Numbered from the stretch's first letter, positions 54,702 through 63,993 are shown. The stretch: DNA of 64,000 nucleotides from Diaminobutyricibacter sp. McL0608 (GCF_039613825.1 NZ_CP154826.1:992001-1056000), one strand, 5' to 3'. Numbers and translations are program-made. Notes: a model not told the origin generated them from the letters alone.

Positions 54702-56141
54702 ATGCAGTTCTATGGGACGACCCCGAGTCACGATCTGACGTACTCCGATGTTTTCCTGGTTCCGTCCCGCTCGTCCGTGACGAGTCGACTCGACGTCTCG
54801 CTCGCCCCCGGTGACGGTACCGGGGCGACCATCCCCATCGTCTCCTCCAACATGAACTCCGTCACCGGCAAGCGACTTGCCGCGACGCTCGCCCGCCGGG
54901 GAGGAATCGGCGTCCTCCCGCAGGACATGCACCTGCAGGACCTGGATGACGCCATCCGCTGGGTGAAGGCGCAGCCGGTCGCCTTCGACACGCCTCATGT
55001 ACTCGCCCCTGATCAGACCGTCGCCGAAGCATTGCGCCGCGTTCCCGCCGTCGAAGGGCACGGAATCGTCATTCGTGACCAGTCCGGCGAATACCTGGGT
55101 TGCATCTCTGCCTCGCAGCTCGGTACCGCCCTTCCGGATGCACGACTCGGCGACCTTCTGCACGGTGCGCTCACGTCCCTCGACGCTGACGACATCCCTG
55201 ACGGCCGTGCCGCTTTCGAGGTGATGAGTGCCGCCGGCCTCGAATTCGCGCCTGTTCTCGAACACGGGCGTGTCATCGGGACGCTCAGCCTGCGCAGTGC
55301 GCTTCGGTCGACGATCTACGAACCTGCCGTCGACTCCCACGGTCGGCTGCGTGTCGCGGCCGCTGTCGGGATCAATGGTGACGTCGGTGGAAAGGCCAAA
55401 GCGCTGGCCGCTGCCGGCGTCGACGTGATCGTGATCGACACCGCTCACGGAGACCAGGAGGGGATGCGTCGCGCGATCGAGGTCGTCAAAGGTCTCGGAA
55501 TGGGTCTTCCGATCGTCGCGGGCAACGTCGTCACCGACCAGGCGGTGCGAGACCTCGTCGAGGCCGGCGCGGACATCCTCAAAGTGGGTGTCGGGCCGGG
55601 CGCCATGTGCACGACCCGGATGATGACCGCTGTCGGCCGACCGCAGTTCTCCGCAGTCCTCGAAGCGTCTGCGGCGGCTCGCGAGCTCGGTGCGCACGTG
55701 TGGGCGGATGGTGGAGTGCGGTATCCGAGGGATGTCGCGCTCGCGCTCGCCGCTGGCGGTGCCTCTGTCATGATCGGGTCGTGGTTTGCGGGGACCATTG
55801 AGGCTCCGGGCGTTCTCGATCGCGATGACGCTGGTGCCCTGTACAAGGAGAGCTGGGGGATGGCCAGCACCAAGGCCGTGCAACAGCGATTCGAGCGGCT
55901 GGACGCCTACGAACTCGCGCGCAAGACCCTCTTCGCGGAGGGAATCTCGAGCTCGCGGATCTACCTGGATCCGCTTCGACCGTCGGTCGAGGATCTGCTG
56001 GACATGATCACCACCGGGCTGCGCAGTTCGTTCACCTATGCGGGTGCGCGCAGCGTCATTGAGTTCCACGATCGGGCGCTGGTCGGTATCCAGTCCGCTG
56101 CGGGCTACGAAGAAGGCAAGGCGCTGCCTGTCAGCTGGTGA
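54702..56141 (+). CDS. guaB1: GuaB1-type IMP dehydrogenase-related protein (GMP reductase)
   Basis: The 479-residue TIM-barrel enzyme belongs to the GuaB1 branch, which in mycobacteria works as GMP reductase, converting GMP to IMP with NADPH. Two CBS regions (about 95-200, with HGIVIRDQSGEYLGCIS and HGRVIGTLSLRSALR) are inserted in the barrel. The catalytic Cys is in GVGPGAMCTTRMMT near 303. The phosphate-binding SSNMNSVTG and GGVRYPRDVALAL blocks are intact. It is not the housekeeping IMP dehydrogenase GuaB2, from which it differs in the catalytic-loop region. It is divergent from kgd. Confidence 0.88.
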   Translation: MQFYGTTPSHDLTYSDVFLVPSRSSVTSRLDVSLAPGDGTGATIPIVSSNMNSVTGKRLAATLARRGGIGVLPQDMHLQDLDDAIRWVKAQPVAFDTPHVLAPDQTVAEALRRVPAVEGHGIVIRDQSGEYLGCISASQLGTALPDARLGDLLHGALTSLDADDIPDGRAAFEVMSAAGLEFAPVLEHGRVIGTLSLRSALRSTIYEPAVDSHGRLRVAAAVGINGDVGGKAKALAAAGVDVIVIDTAHGDQEGMRRAIEVVKGLGMGLPIVAGNVVTDQAVRDLVEAGADILKVGVGPGAMCTTRMMTAVGRPQFSAVLEASAAARELGAHVWADGGVRYPRDVALALAAGGASVMIGSWFAGTIEAPGVLDRDDAGALYKESWGMASTKAVQQRFERLDAYELARKTLFAEGISSSRIYLDPLRPSVEDLLDMITTGLRSSFTYAGARSVIEFHDRALVGIQSAAGYEEGKALPVSW

Positions 56142-56168
56142 GTTCGGCGTGAAAGGGTGGTCTACGCC

Positions 56169-56696
56169 TCAGGCGTCCTGGCTTCTGCGCGGAGCAGAAC
56201 GGAGGCCACCCTCGGTCGAGGACCTCCAGCGAGTGCCGAGTGAATCCGTGAATTCCAGTGACTGGACCTTCTTTGCGTGGCTCTCGGCGAGCTTCACGCG
56301 CTCGTGTTCCGCGATGACCGTTTGGCGGCCCCATGCGCGTTGTGCGGTCTTTCCATGTGACTCGATGAAGTACCTGCCCGGCTGAAGTTTCTTGAAAGCG
56401 ATCGGTTCCGCGCCGCGCTGGTGGTTGTTGCCGAGAACTGTGATCAGGACATCGTGAAATGCCGTGCTCGCCGCGTTGTGGACAAGAACACCCCAAGCCT
56501 CTCGATCTTCGTCGTCGAGATGTGCAGTGGCCCATGCTGCGCTGACTCCGAGAGCGGCCCTTCGGGCATCTCGTACGCGATCTTCCTTGAAAGTGCGCCA
56601 GGCAAAGACTGCCGCCACGCTCGCTGCGACCATTCCGGCGGCGGTCACGAGGAGGTCCAACCAGTTGGGCAGGTATTGTCCGAATTCGACACTCAT
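56169..56696 (-). CDS. Single-pass membrane protein of unknown function
   Basis: The 175-residue protein has one hydrophobic segment near the start (about 10-35, NWLDLLVTAAGMVAASVAAVFAW). A cytoplasmic charged region follows, with WRTFKEDRVRDARRAAL and a later STAFHDVLITVLGNNHQRG block. No family was recognised. The base composition is more AT-rich than its neighbours, which suggests acquisition. The start is set at the second Met (56696); an earlier ATG at 56738 overlaps a TAGATT hexamer that may be its promoter. It is convergent with guaB1 and precedes the HNH nuclease region. Confidence 0.55.
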   Translation of the reverse strand: MSVEFGQYLPNWLDLLVTAAGMVAASVAAVFAWRTFKEDRVRDARRAALGVSAAWATAHLDDEDREAWGVLVHNAASTAFHDVLITVLGNNHQRGAEPIAFKKLQPGRYFIESHGKTAQRAWGRQTVIAEHERVKLAESHAKKVQSLEFTDSLGTRWRSSTEGGLRSAPRRSQDA

Positions 56697-56781
56697 GCGT
56701 TCTAGTACATCAGAATCTAAGGTGTGAGAACAGGTCAAGACCGGCGATCGGCATCCGAGATCGGTTCAGCTCGCCGTCGGG

Positions 56782-58494
56782 TCATGGTGGTGTGCTTTCG
56801 GGGAGGCGGATGCGTCCGCCTCGGCGCGGTGTGCGGGTTGGGTCGTGATGTGCGGGTGGGGTGAACCAGGGGGTGTTGTCCCGGATGTGAATGTCCCAGC
56901 CGTCGTCGTGCACCCGATGATGATGCTGGGAACGCAACAGGATCCCGTTGTCCAGGTCGGTCGGGCCGGTATCGCGGTCCCACCAGCGGATGTGGTGTGC
57001 TTGCGCGTAGGAGGGTGGGTGGGGGCAGCCGGTCCAGGCGCAGCCGTCGTCGCGTTCGGCGAGAGCGTGCTTCTGGGCGGGGCTGAACAGGCGTTGTTTC
57101 CGGCCCAGGTCGAGGACTTCACTGTTTCCGCCGAGGACCATCGGGATCACGTTCGCGTCGGCGGCGAGCCGCCGGGCGGTGCCGGCGCTGACCGGGGTGG
57201 GGGTTTCGTCGATCTGCGCGGTGCCGTCCCCGCTGCGCAGGTCATCCAACCCGATCCGGACGATCATCGTCACCGACGGCCGTGACCCGGGGGTGCTGCA
57301 GCCGGCCAGGTGGCGGAAGGCGTCGACCGCCCCATCCGACCGCAGCTGTGCCAGGGTGCGCGACTCGGGCATGATCGGCGACGGGTCAGCCGACCCGTCG
57401 GTGGCTGGCCCGCCCGCGGCTGCTCCGCCCGCAGCAGATCCGCCAGCGGCTACTTCGGTCCGGCTCGCGAGCTGGAACCGGACCCCGCCGGCCTGGTCCG
57501 CAGTTGTCGGGGCGGTGCCGGACCCTTCAGACTGAGACTGGCTGGCCCGGTAGTCCTGGCTGACATAGGCGGTGAGCTGTGGAACCACGTGCCCGGCAGA
57601 CTCGGCGTCGAGGTACCAGTTGATGTGAGTCATCCCGTCTCGGGTGGTGCTGATCGTCAACGACCGGAGGCGACGCTGCATCTGTTCGCGGGGTTCGGTG
57701 CCGTCCTGATCGAGCCGCTCACGCACCTGCACCGCCAGTTTGCGCAGCTGCTCCACCGTCAACCCGGGCGCATGCTCGATCAGCACCCGTTCGCCCATCG
57801 CCCGCTCGTCCAGGCCGCAGCCGGGCCCGGTCTTGACCAGTTCCCGGATGATCGCCCCCGCTTGCTCGACCGACACCCGCGGACGCACAACACCGGCCGT
57901 CGGATCGGCCTCGGTATCGGCAGCGTCAGCGTCGTCGCTGAACAGTGCCTTCGCGAGGTCGGGGAACTCGGCGGGCAACGATTCGCCCTGCAGGGTGTGC
58001 CGGGGTGCGGTTGCGCGGGCGACCGCACACAACTGGCGGGCGGCCGGCAGCGGTGTCTTCCACAGTTCGGCCAGTAACGATTCGACATTCGGGTGCCCGG
58101 CCGCCTGCACCGGATCCGACTCCGAATCGAACCAACGCCCCCCTTCGAGTGCGACTATCCGGCGCAGAGCCACCGCATCCACCGCGGCCCGTATCGCGCC
58201 CAGGGCGGCCAGCGACCGGACGAGCTTCTGCGCATTGGTCAGGACTGGGCCGGCCGGCGCAGGTGCGGACCCTGCCACGAACGAGGTGGCAGGTGCGGAC
58301 CCAGCCACCTCGTTCGCACCCGCACCTGCGGTCGCAGCAGTGTCGGCACCAGCGCACGCATGCGCATTCATCCCAGTGCGCGCATCCGCGCCGAACCCGC
58401 CATCCAACTCCCCATCGGCATCCGCCTCGAGGGCGCGCAGCGCATCAAGCGCTGCAGCGACCACATCGAGGTCGGAAGCCGGTGGGAAGGTCAT
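56782..58494 (-). CDS. DUF222/HNH endonuclease (13E12-repeat type)
   Basis: The 570-residue protein has a low-complexity Ala/Gly start (about 1-85), a DUF222 region (about 86-330, LVRSLAALGAIRAAVDAVALRR and TAYVSQDYRAS), a Gly/Ala-rich insert and a C-terminal HNH nuclease domain (about 495-545). That domain has CAWTGCPHPPSYAQAHHIRWWDRDTG followed by TDLDNGILLRSQHHHRVHDDGW, which carries the zinc cysteines and catalytic histidines. Such genes occur in many copies in Microbacteriaceae and mycobacteria, and their role is unknown; some lie in mobile DNA. A 12-base inverted repeat lies in its 5' coding part. Confidence 0.88.
   Translation of the reverse strand: MTFPPASDLDVVAAALDALRALEADADGELDGGFGADARTGMNAHACAGADTAATAGAGANEVAGSAPATSFVAGSAPAPAGPVLTNAQKLVRSLAALGAIRAAVDAVALRRIVALEGGRWFDSESDPVQAAGHPNVESLLAELWKTPLPAARQLCAVARATAPRHTLQGESLPAEFPDLAKALFSDDADAADTEADPTAGVVRPRVSVEQAGAIIRELVKTGPGCGLDERAMGERVLIEHAPGLTVEQLRKLAVQVRERLDQDGTEPREQMQRRLRSLTISTTRDGMTHINWYLDAESAGHVVPQLTAYVSQDYRASQSQSEGSGTAPTTADQAGGVRFQLASRTEVAAGGSAAGGAAAGGPATDGSADPSPIMPESRTLAQLRSDGAVDAFRHLAGCSTPGSRPSVTMIVRIGLDDLRSGDGTAQIDETPTPVSAGTARRLAADANVIPMVLGGNSEVLDLGRKQRLFSPAQKHALAERDDGCAWTGCPHPPSYAQAHHIRWWDRDTGPTDLDNGILLRSQHHHRVHDDGWDIHIRDNTPWFTPPAHHDPTRTPRRGGRIRLPESTPP
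58279..58315. repeat. 12-base inverted repeat inside the HNH nuclease gene
   Basis: GAACGAGGTGGC (58279-58290) and GCCACCTCGTTC (58304-58315) form a perfect inverted repeat with a 13-base spacer. An 11-base direct repeat GGTGCGGACCC lies on either side of the left arm. It codes for the repeated Ala-Gly-Ser-Ala-Pro-Ala linker, so it may simply reflect repeat expansion. Confidence 0.55.
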
Positions 58495-58616
58495 GACTCA
58501 AGCCAACCAGCAGCCACCCACATTCGAAGCGACCAATAAACATCCTCTGACCGGCAATTTACCTGTGGAAAACTTCTGAACACCAACAAATGTGGAGGAG
58601 TGGACGAAACCCCCGA

Positions 58617-59624
58617 TCAGAGATGGGGTCGGCGCGCGAGCAACTCCAGAGTGTCCACGACACGGTTCGAGAAGCCCCACTCGTTGTCGTACCAGGCGAC
58701 CACCTTGACGTGCTTGCCATCCACCCGGGTGAGAGCGGCATCGAAGATGGAGGAGGCGGGCTGTCCGGTGATGTCGCTCGACACCAGCGGCTCGTCCGAG
58801 TAGTCCAGGATGCCCTTGAGTCCACCATCCGCGGCCGCGCGGTACGCAGCGAGAACCTCGTCGCGCGTGACCTCGCGGGAGACGGTCGTGTTCAGCTCGA
58901 CGATCGATCCGACGGGTACGGGAACCCGGATGGAGTCGCCGGACAGTTTCCCTTCGAGGCCGGGAAGCACGAGACCGATGGCCTTGGCGGCGCCGGTGGT
59001 GGTCGGTACGATGTTCACCCCGGCGGCACGCGCACGACGCAGATCGCGGTGGGGTCCGTCCTGCAGGTTCTGCTCCTGCGTGTAGGCGTGAACGGTGGTC
59101 ATGAATCCGTGCTCGATGCCGGCGAGATCATCCAGAACCGCAGCCAGAGGTGCAAGCGCGTTCGTCGTGCAGGACGCGTTCGAGACGATCAGGTGAGCCG
59201 CCGGGTCGTAGGCGTCGGTGTTCACGCCGTAGGCGAGGGTGACGTCTGCTCCGTCGGATGGAGCACTCACGAGCACACGCTTGGCGCCGGCGTCGAGGTG
59301 GGCTCGGGCGGCATCGGCTGAGGTGAAGCGTCCGGTCGATTCGAGCACGACGTCGACGCCGAGCTCGGCCCAGGGCAGGTTGGCGGGTTCGCGCTCCGCG
59401 AGCACGATGATGCGGCGACCGTCGACGATGAGGTCCGTGCCGTCGACTTCGACCGAGCGACCGAGGCGGCCCATCGAGCTGTCGTACTTGAGCAGGTGTG
59501 CGAGGGTCTCCGGTGCGGTCAGGTCGTTGACGGCGACGACTTCGAGGTCGCTGTCTCGCTCGAGGAGTGCACGCAGGGTGTTGCGTCCGATACGGCCGAA
59601 GCCGTTGACGGCGATGCGGGTCAT
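58617..59624 (-). CDS. gap: Glyceraldehyde-3-phosphate dehydrogenase
   Basis: The 335-residue glycolytic enzyme has the NAD motif NGFGRIGRNTLRA (about 7-19), the catalytic cysteine in SNASCTTNALAP (near 151) and the WYDNEWGFSNRV block close to the end. The family phosphate-binding residues are intact. The ATG has AAAGGA seven bases before it; an upstream in-frame start lacks this. The usual partner genes (pgk, tpi) are not adjacent, so this may be a second copy. A 143-base gap separates it from the GlxA-type gene. Confidence 0.92.
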   Translation of the reverse strand: MTRIAVNGFGRIGRNTLRALLERDSDLEVVAVNDLTAPETLAHLLKYDSSMGRLGRSVEVDGTDLIVDGRRIIVLAEREPANLPWAELGVDVVLESTGRFTSADAARAHLDAGAKRVLVSAPSDGADVTLAYGVNTDAYDPAAHLIVSNASCTTNALAPLAAVLDDLAGIEHGFMTTVHAYTQEQNLQDGPHRDLRRARAAGVNIVPTTTGAAKAIGLVLPGLEGKLSGDSIRVPVPVGSIVELNTTVSREVTRDEVLAAYRAAADGGLKGILDYSDEPLVSSDITGQPASSIFDAALTRVDGKHVKVVAWYDNEWGFSNRVVDTLELLARRPHL

Positions 59625-59767
59625 GGATGGTTCCTTTCGTTCCGCCCTCCATGCTCGCGCGCCCGGGAAGGCGCCGACAGTGGCCTGAACGACAGCATGC
59701 GCAAGAAACGCGCCACGTCCTCGGTCACGGATCACAAGATTCGCGCCAGGCCGACGGCGAAGCGGAA

Positions 59768-60715
59768 TCAGGCGGAGAACGTGTGCCGATATTCCGTCGG
59801 CGAGGTGCCGAGGATGCGCTGGAAATGCATCCGGAGGTTGGCGCCGGTACCGAGCCCGACACGGTCGGCGACCTGCTCGACGCCCAGGTCGGTGCGCTCG
59901 AGGAGTTCACGGGCGAGATCGACCCGGGCCCGAAGGACCCACTGCATCGGAGTGTAGCCGGTGTCCTCGATGAACCGTCTCGAGAAGGTGCGTGCAGAGA
60001 CGCGGGCGTTACGGGCGAGCGCCTCGAGTGTCAGCGGTTCCGACAGGTGCGCGAGCGCCCACTCGCGAGTGCTGGCGAAGACGTCGCCGAGTGGCTCTGG
60101 CATGCTCCGGGGGACATACTGCGCCTGGCCGCCGCTTCGATACGGTGCCGCCACCAGACGCCGAGCGACATGATTCGAGAGTCCGACGCCGTGATCGCGC
60201 CGCACCAGGTGCAGGCACAGATCGATACCGGATGCGGCACCAGCGGATGTGAGCACGTCGCCCTCGTCCACGAACAGGACGTTCTCGTCGACGTGGATGA
60301 GCGGATGCTTCGTGGCGAGGGCTTTCGCATAGTGCCAGTGCGTGGTCGCCCGTTTGCCGTCGAGAAGACCGGTCGCCGCCAACGCGAAAGCTCCGGTGGA
60401 GATCGCGGCGAGACGGGTCCCGCGCGCGTGGGCGGCCGTGAGCGCCTTGACGACCTCGGCGGGCGGCTCGGCGGAGGCCGGTTCCCGGTAGCCGGGGATG
60501 AAGATGGTGTCCGCGATCTCGAACGCTTCGAGGCCGTCGGCGACGTGGTAGGACAGTCCGTCTCCGCCGCTCACGAGGCCGGGCTCGGCTCCGCACACGC
60601 GAACGTCGTACGGCATGCTGGGGCGGTTGGAGAACACCTGTGCAGGGATGCCGACGTCGAGCGGTTTCGCACCCTCGAGCACGAGCACGGCGACGTGGTG
60701 GTTGGTCCGACTCAT
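59768..60715 (-). CDS. GlxA-type regulator (DJ-1/PfpI-like plus AraC DNA-binding domain)
   Basis: The 315-residue regulator has an N-terminal DJ-1/PfpI-like sensor domain (about 7-190, VLVLEGAKPLDVGIPAQVF) and a C-terminal AraC helix-turn-helix (about 215-315, LALEALARNARVSARTFSRRF, GLGTGANLRMHFQRILGTSP). At the place where related sensor domains carry a reactive Cys (CTGAF), this one reads AISTGAFALA, so it is probably ligand-binding rather than catalytic. GGAG precedes the ATG. Nearby lldD- and gap-type genes are possible targets, but no operator could be assigned. Confidence 0.88.
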   Translation of the reverse strand: MSRTNHHVAVLVLEGAKPLDVGIPAQVFSNRPSMPYDVRVCGAEPGLVSGGDGLSYHVADGLEAFEIADTIFIPGYREPASAEPPAEVVKALTAAHARGTRLAAISTGAFALAATGLLDGKRATTHWHYAKALATKHPLIHVDENVLFVDEGDVLTSAGAASGIDLCLHLVRRDHGVGLSNHVARRLVAAPYRSGGQAQYVPRSMPEPLGDVFASTREWALAHLSEPLTLEALARNARVSARTFSRRFIEDTGYTPMQWVLRARVDLARELLERTDLGVEQVADRVGLGTGANLRMHFQRILGTSPTEYRHTFSA

Positions 60716-60801
60716 CGGGTCTCCTTCGACTCGAAAGCTCGCACGAGCTGGGGCGCAGCAACTGCTCGACGCCGCTGATGCGCACCTAGGCGGGTCCGCG
60801 C

Positions 60802-62265
60802 CTATTCTGTACCAGTCCGCCGCTTCGGAACAGTCCGCGCTTTCGCCGACGCAGGTGCTTTCGGCTGCGCCGGAGCGTTGGCCGTGGTCCGCGCGGCCGC
60901 CGAGGCGGCTGCCTTCGACGAGGTCACGGCCGAGCGACCCGATGCGGTGGTGGAAGTGGTGCGCTTCGCGGGGGTGCGTCTCGCCGATGCGGTGGTGACG
61001 GCATCCGCTGCGGCCGCGGCGTCCGCCGCGGCGGGCGCGAGCGGCGTGAGCCGCGCGAGTTGCGTCACGTGACCCGGATTCAACTCGTCGAGCGAGGCGA
61101 CGCCGAGAAGCCGCATCGTGCGGGCGATCTGACCGGCCAGGATCTCGATCGTGCGGTCGACGCCTTCACGGCCGCCGGCCATCAGTCCATAGAGGTAGGC
61201 ACGTCCGATCATCGTGAACCGTGCGCCGAGGGCGATCGCTGCGACGATGTCTGCCCCCGACATGATGCCCGTGTCCAGGTGCACCTCGGTGTCGCGACCG
61301 ACCTCGCGGACGACGTCTGGAAGGAGGTGGAACGGGATGGGGGCGCGGTCGAGCTGGCGACCGCCGTGATTCGAGAGGGTGATGCCGTCGACGCCCATGG
61401 CTGCGAGCTTCTTCGCATCCTCGAGGTTCTGCACACCCTTGACGACGAGCTTGCCCGGCCACTGCTCTTTGATCCAGGCCAGGTCCTCGAACGTGACAGT
61501 GGGGTCGAACATCGAGTCGAGCAGCGCGGCGACCGTTCCGGACCAGCGGTCGAGGGAGGCGAAGGCGAGCGGCTCGGTGGTGAGGAAGTTGATCCACCAG
61601 GCGGGACGGGGGATCGCGTTCACGATCGTCTTCGGAGTCAGCGTGGGCGGGATGGTCATGCCGTTGCGGGTGTCGCGGAGGCGCTGACCGGCTACCGGAA
61701 CGTCGACGGTGACGAGGAGTGTGTCGAACCCGGATGCGGCGGCACGCTCGACGAGCGCCATCGAACGCTCGCGGTCCTTCCACATGTACAGCTGGAACCA
61801 GTTGCGCCCGTTCGGGTTGGCGGCCTTGACGTCCTCGATCGAGGCGGTTCCCATGGTGGAGAGGGAGAACGGGATGCCCGCGGCGCCGGCAGCTGCGGCA
61901 CCGGCGCGCTCGCCCTCGGTCTGCATCATGCGCGTGAAGCCCGTCGGTGCGATACCGAACGGGAGTGCGACGGGCGCACCGAGCACCTCACGCGACATGT
62001 CGACGGTCGACACGTCCCGCAGGATCGCGGGGTTGAACTGGATGTCCTCGAACGCCTGGCGTGCACGGGCGAGCGAGATCTCGGCTTCGGCGGCACCCTC
62101 GGTGTAGTCGAATGCGGCCTTGGGAGTCCTGCGCTTCGCGATGGCGCGCAGGTCGGCGATGGTGAGCGCAGCATCCAGGCGCCGCTTCTTGCCGTCGAAC
62201 TCCGGCTTCTTGAATTTCATCAGAGGAGCGAGATCGCGGGGGCGTGGGATTCGGCGTTCAACCAT
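60802..62265 (-). CDS. lldD: FMN-dependent alpha-hydroxy-acid oxidase/L-lactate dehydrogenase with basic tail
   Basis: The 487-residue enzyme has the FMN-dependent alpha-hydroxy-acid family barrel: [13 protein letters not shown], the catalytic His in [14 protein letters not shown] (near 298), and [11 protein letters not shown]-lactate to pyruvate oxidation is likely. The family ends near residue 400; here an extra 85 residues rich in Ala, Thr, Lys and Arg follow (for example [20 protein letters not shown]), like a histone-H1-like tail. It overlaps the upstream regulator by eight bases, so the two genes form an operon controlled by the tandem palindromes. Confidence 0.85.
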   Translation of the reverse strand: MVERRIPRPRDLAPLMKFKKPEFDGKKRRLDAALTIADLRAIAKRRTPKAAFDYTEGAAEAEISLARARQAFEDIQFNPAILRDVSTVDMSREVLGAPVALPFGIAPTGFTRMMQTEGERAGAAAAGAAGIPFSLSTMGTASIEDVKAANPNGRNWFQLYMWKDRERSMALVERAAASGFDTLLVTVDVPVAGQRLRDTRNGMTIPPTLTPKTIVNAIPRPAWWINFLTTEPLAFASLDRWSGTVAALLDSMFDPTVTFEDLAWIKEQWPGKLVVKGVQNLEDAKKLAAMGVDGITLSNHGGRQLDRAPIPFHLLPDVVREVGRDTEVHLDTGIMSGADIVAAIALGARFTMIGRAYLYGLMAGGREGVDRTIEILAGQIARTMRLLGVASLDELNPGHVTQLARLTPLAPAAADAAAAADAVTTASARRTPAKRTTSTTASGRSAVTSSKAAASAAARTTANAPAQPKAPASAKARTVPKRRTGTE

Positions 62266-63079
62266 GATGGATGTTCCTGTCTGGGTACGGTGCGGTGGCG
62301 TAGTCGGTCGCAGTGGAGTGGTTCGGGGTGGATGCGATGATCGGGGTCAGGCGGGAGTCGCGGTAGTAGCCGCTGATGTGGTCGTGGACGATGGTCCTGG
62401 CGAGGTCGGCCTGACCGGCGTGGATGGCGGCCATGATGGTGCGGTGCTCGTCGCGCAGGCGGGAAGCCATGCCGTCCCAGTCGGGGAGCCGTTCGGCGCC
62501 GGCACGGACGTAGCCCTCGATGGAGCTGCGCAGCCCGGCCATCATCGCCGACACGACCTGGTTGTCGGCGGCGACGGCGAGCGCGAGATGGAACTGCGCG
62601 TCGAGCACGAGGAATTCCTCGGGGGTGAGAGAGGGCGCATCCATGGCATCGAGGAGCTCGATGGCCTCGCTGAGGTCACGCGTACTTGCGTCCGATCCGG
62701 TCGCCCGCCTGCCGGGGAGAGCGAGTTCGGCGAGTTCGGAGACGACCGCGGTCTCGAGGAGGAGTCGGGTACGCACGACGTCGGCGACGGGGAAGCCGCT
62801 CGCTGCGACCTGCAGCCGCATGAGGGCCTGCATGCCGCCGTTCGGCCGGGCGACGATGATCGCACCGGAGCTCGGCCCGGAGCCGGTCTGCGTGCGGATG
62901 AGGCCCATGACCTCGAGTACCCGGACTGCTTCGCGCACGCTGGAACGGCCGACATCGAGTTCGCCCGCGAGCGCACGCTCCGGGGGAAGATGGTCTCCCG
63001 GCTGGAGGCGGCCTTCGACGAGCTGGGTCTCGATGTGGGAGAGGACCAGCTCCCAGGCGCGGCGGTCGGCGACGGTCAT
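62258..63079 (-). CDS. lldR: FadR/GntR-family regulator, LldR-like
   Basis: The 273-residue regulator has a winged-helix domain (about 5-75, [32 protein letters not shown]) and an FCD ligand-binding domain (about 95-235) with the metal and effector residues DAQFHLALA and HRTIMAAIH. LldR regulators repress lactate dehydrogenase genes and release on binding lactate. The ATG has GAGGAAGG four bases upstream. It overlaps the lldD-like gene by eight bases, so both are co-transcribed. Two palindromic operators lie 26 to 55 bases upstream. Confidence 0.88.
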   Translation of the reverse strand: MTVADRRAWELVLSHIETQLVEGRLQPGDHLPPERALAGELDVGRSSVREAVRVLEVMGLIRTQTGSGPSSGAIIVARPNGGMQALMRLQVAASGFPVADVVRTRLLLETAVVSELAELALPGRRATGSDASTRDLSEAIELLDAMDAPSLTPEEFLVLDAQFHLALAVAADNQVVSAMMAGLRSSIEGYVRAGAERLPDWDGMASRLRDEHRTIMAAIHAGQADLARTIVHDHISGYYRDSRLTPIIASTPNHSTATDYATAPYPDRNIHHG

Positions 63080-63104
63080 GCTGCCTTCCTCACGCGAGTC
63101 GAGA

Positions 63105-63134
63105 TGTGGTCAGACCACATGTGGTCCGACCACA
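63105..63134. promoter_or_regulatory. Two abutting perfect 15-base palindromic operators
   Basis: TGTGGTC-A-GACCACA (63105-63119) and TGTGGTC-C-GACCACA (63120-63134) are each perfect 7-1-7 palindromes with no gap between them. They match the TGGTnnnACCA core of FadR/GntR regulators. A TAGTCT hexamer on the minus strand ends at the second one, so the transcription start falls inside the operators. They probably autoregulate lldR and repress lldD. Confidence 0.8.
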
Positions 63135-63139
63135 GACTA
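63134..63139 (-). promoter_or_regulatory. Predicted -10 of the lldR-lldD operon (TAGTCT)
   Basis: TAGTCT on the minus strand touches the upstream edge of the tandem operators. Initiation would start inside the operator, giving a leader of about 45 bases with a GAGGAAGG ribosome site. Confidence 0.45.
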
Positions 63140-63171
63140 GCGCATTGCCGCGGGGCGGGCCACAGCGGCTC

Positions 63172-63993
63172 CTAGGTGCCGGCGGGAAGGATGCGCGTGA
63201 AGTGGTGGGGCACGCCCTGCCAGACAGTGGTGATCTCCACCGGTCGACCGGGCGCGGGCGCCTGGATGAGGACGCCGCCGCCGAGATAGAGGCCGATGTG
63301 CTCCTCGTCGTCGAACACGACCAGATCGCCCGGGCGCGCCTGCGATTCGTCGATGCGGGTGCCCACCGCATCCTGTGCACTCACCAGGTGGACCAGGGGG
63401 ATGCCGACCTCGGCATACGAGACCATCGTCAGTCCTGAGCAGTCGATGCCGTCGTGCGTCGTTCCGTCGAGCACGTACGGGTCGCCGAGGTAGGTGAGGG
63501 CTTTCGCGACGATCGTCTGTCGTGGGCCACCCACCTGGAGGGCCGCGGCGATGGCGTCGCCCGCTATGGCTCCAGCATCCCCACCCTGAGCCGACACGAT
63601 CCCGGCCAGCGCCGAGGCGACCGGATCGTCACGCTGCCCGAGGGGAGAGGTGACCGAACCGGACACGGTGAGCGCCTGGAGGTGTCGCTCGCCGGCGACG
63701 GCATTCGAGTCGGAGGTCGAGACGGTGCCGACCTGGTCGGCCGGGCGCGTGTCGACCGCCGCATTAGCGGGAAGAGCGAACATGAGGCTGCAGACGAGGC
63801 CGGCAGAGGCGGCGGAAGCGGTCAGCGCCGTGCTTCGACGCGCGGAACCCGGTTTGGAGGCGATCGGACTGGCGGACGCTTTCGTGGAGCGGAGTGCTGC
63901 GGTGGAGCGCCTGCGGGTGGAGGGGGTTGCGCGGTGTCGCTTGGCCGGGGTCGCGCGACGGCGCCCGTGGGCCGCGTTCTCTCTGTGCTGCAT
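63172..63993 (-). CDS. Secreted NlpC/P60-family cell-wall peptidase
   Basis: The 273-residue protein has a basic, Arg/Lys/Ser/Thr-rich start (about 1-50), a hydrophobic signal segment (about 55-78) and a probable cleavage after ANA, then an NlpC/P60 domain (about 155-270). The catalytic Cys is in HDGIDCSGLTM (near 184), the His in EEHIGLYLGGG (near 232). The third active-site position in VLIQAPAPG is Gln in place of the more usual His. It probably cleaves peptidoglycan stem peptides. The ATG at 63993 has GGAG three bases before it; only seven bases remain before the window edge, so a longer start cannot be excluded. Confidence 0.8.
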   Translation of the reverse strand: MQHRENAAHGRRRATPAKRHRATPSTRRRSTAALRSTKASASPIASKPGSARRSTALTASAASAGLVCSLMFALPANAAVDTRPADQVGTVSTSDSNAVAGERHLQALTVSGSVTSPLGQRDDPVASALAGIVSAQGGDAGAIAGDAIAAALQVGGPRQTIVAKALTYLGDPYVLDGTTHDGIDCSGLTMVSYAEVGIPLVHLVSAQDAVGTRIDESQARPGDLVVFDDEEHIGLYLGGGVLIQAPAPGRPVEITTVWQGVPHHFTRILPAGT

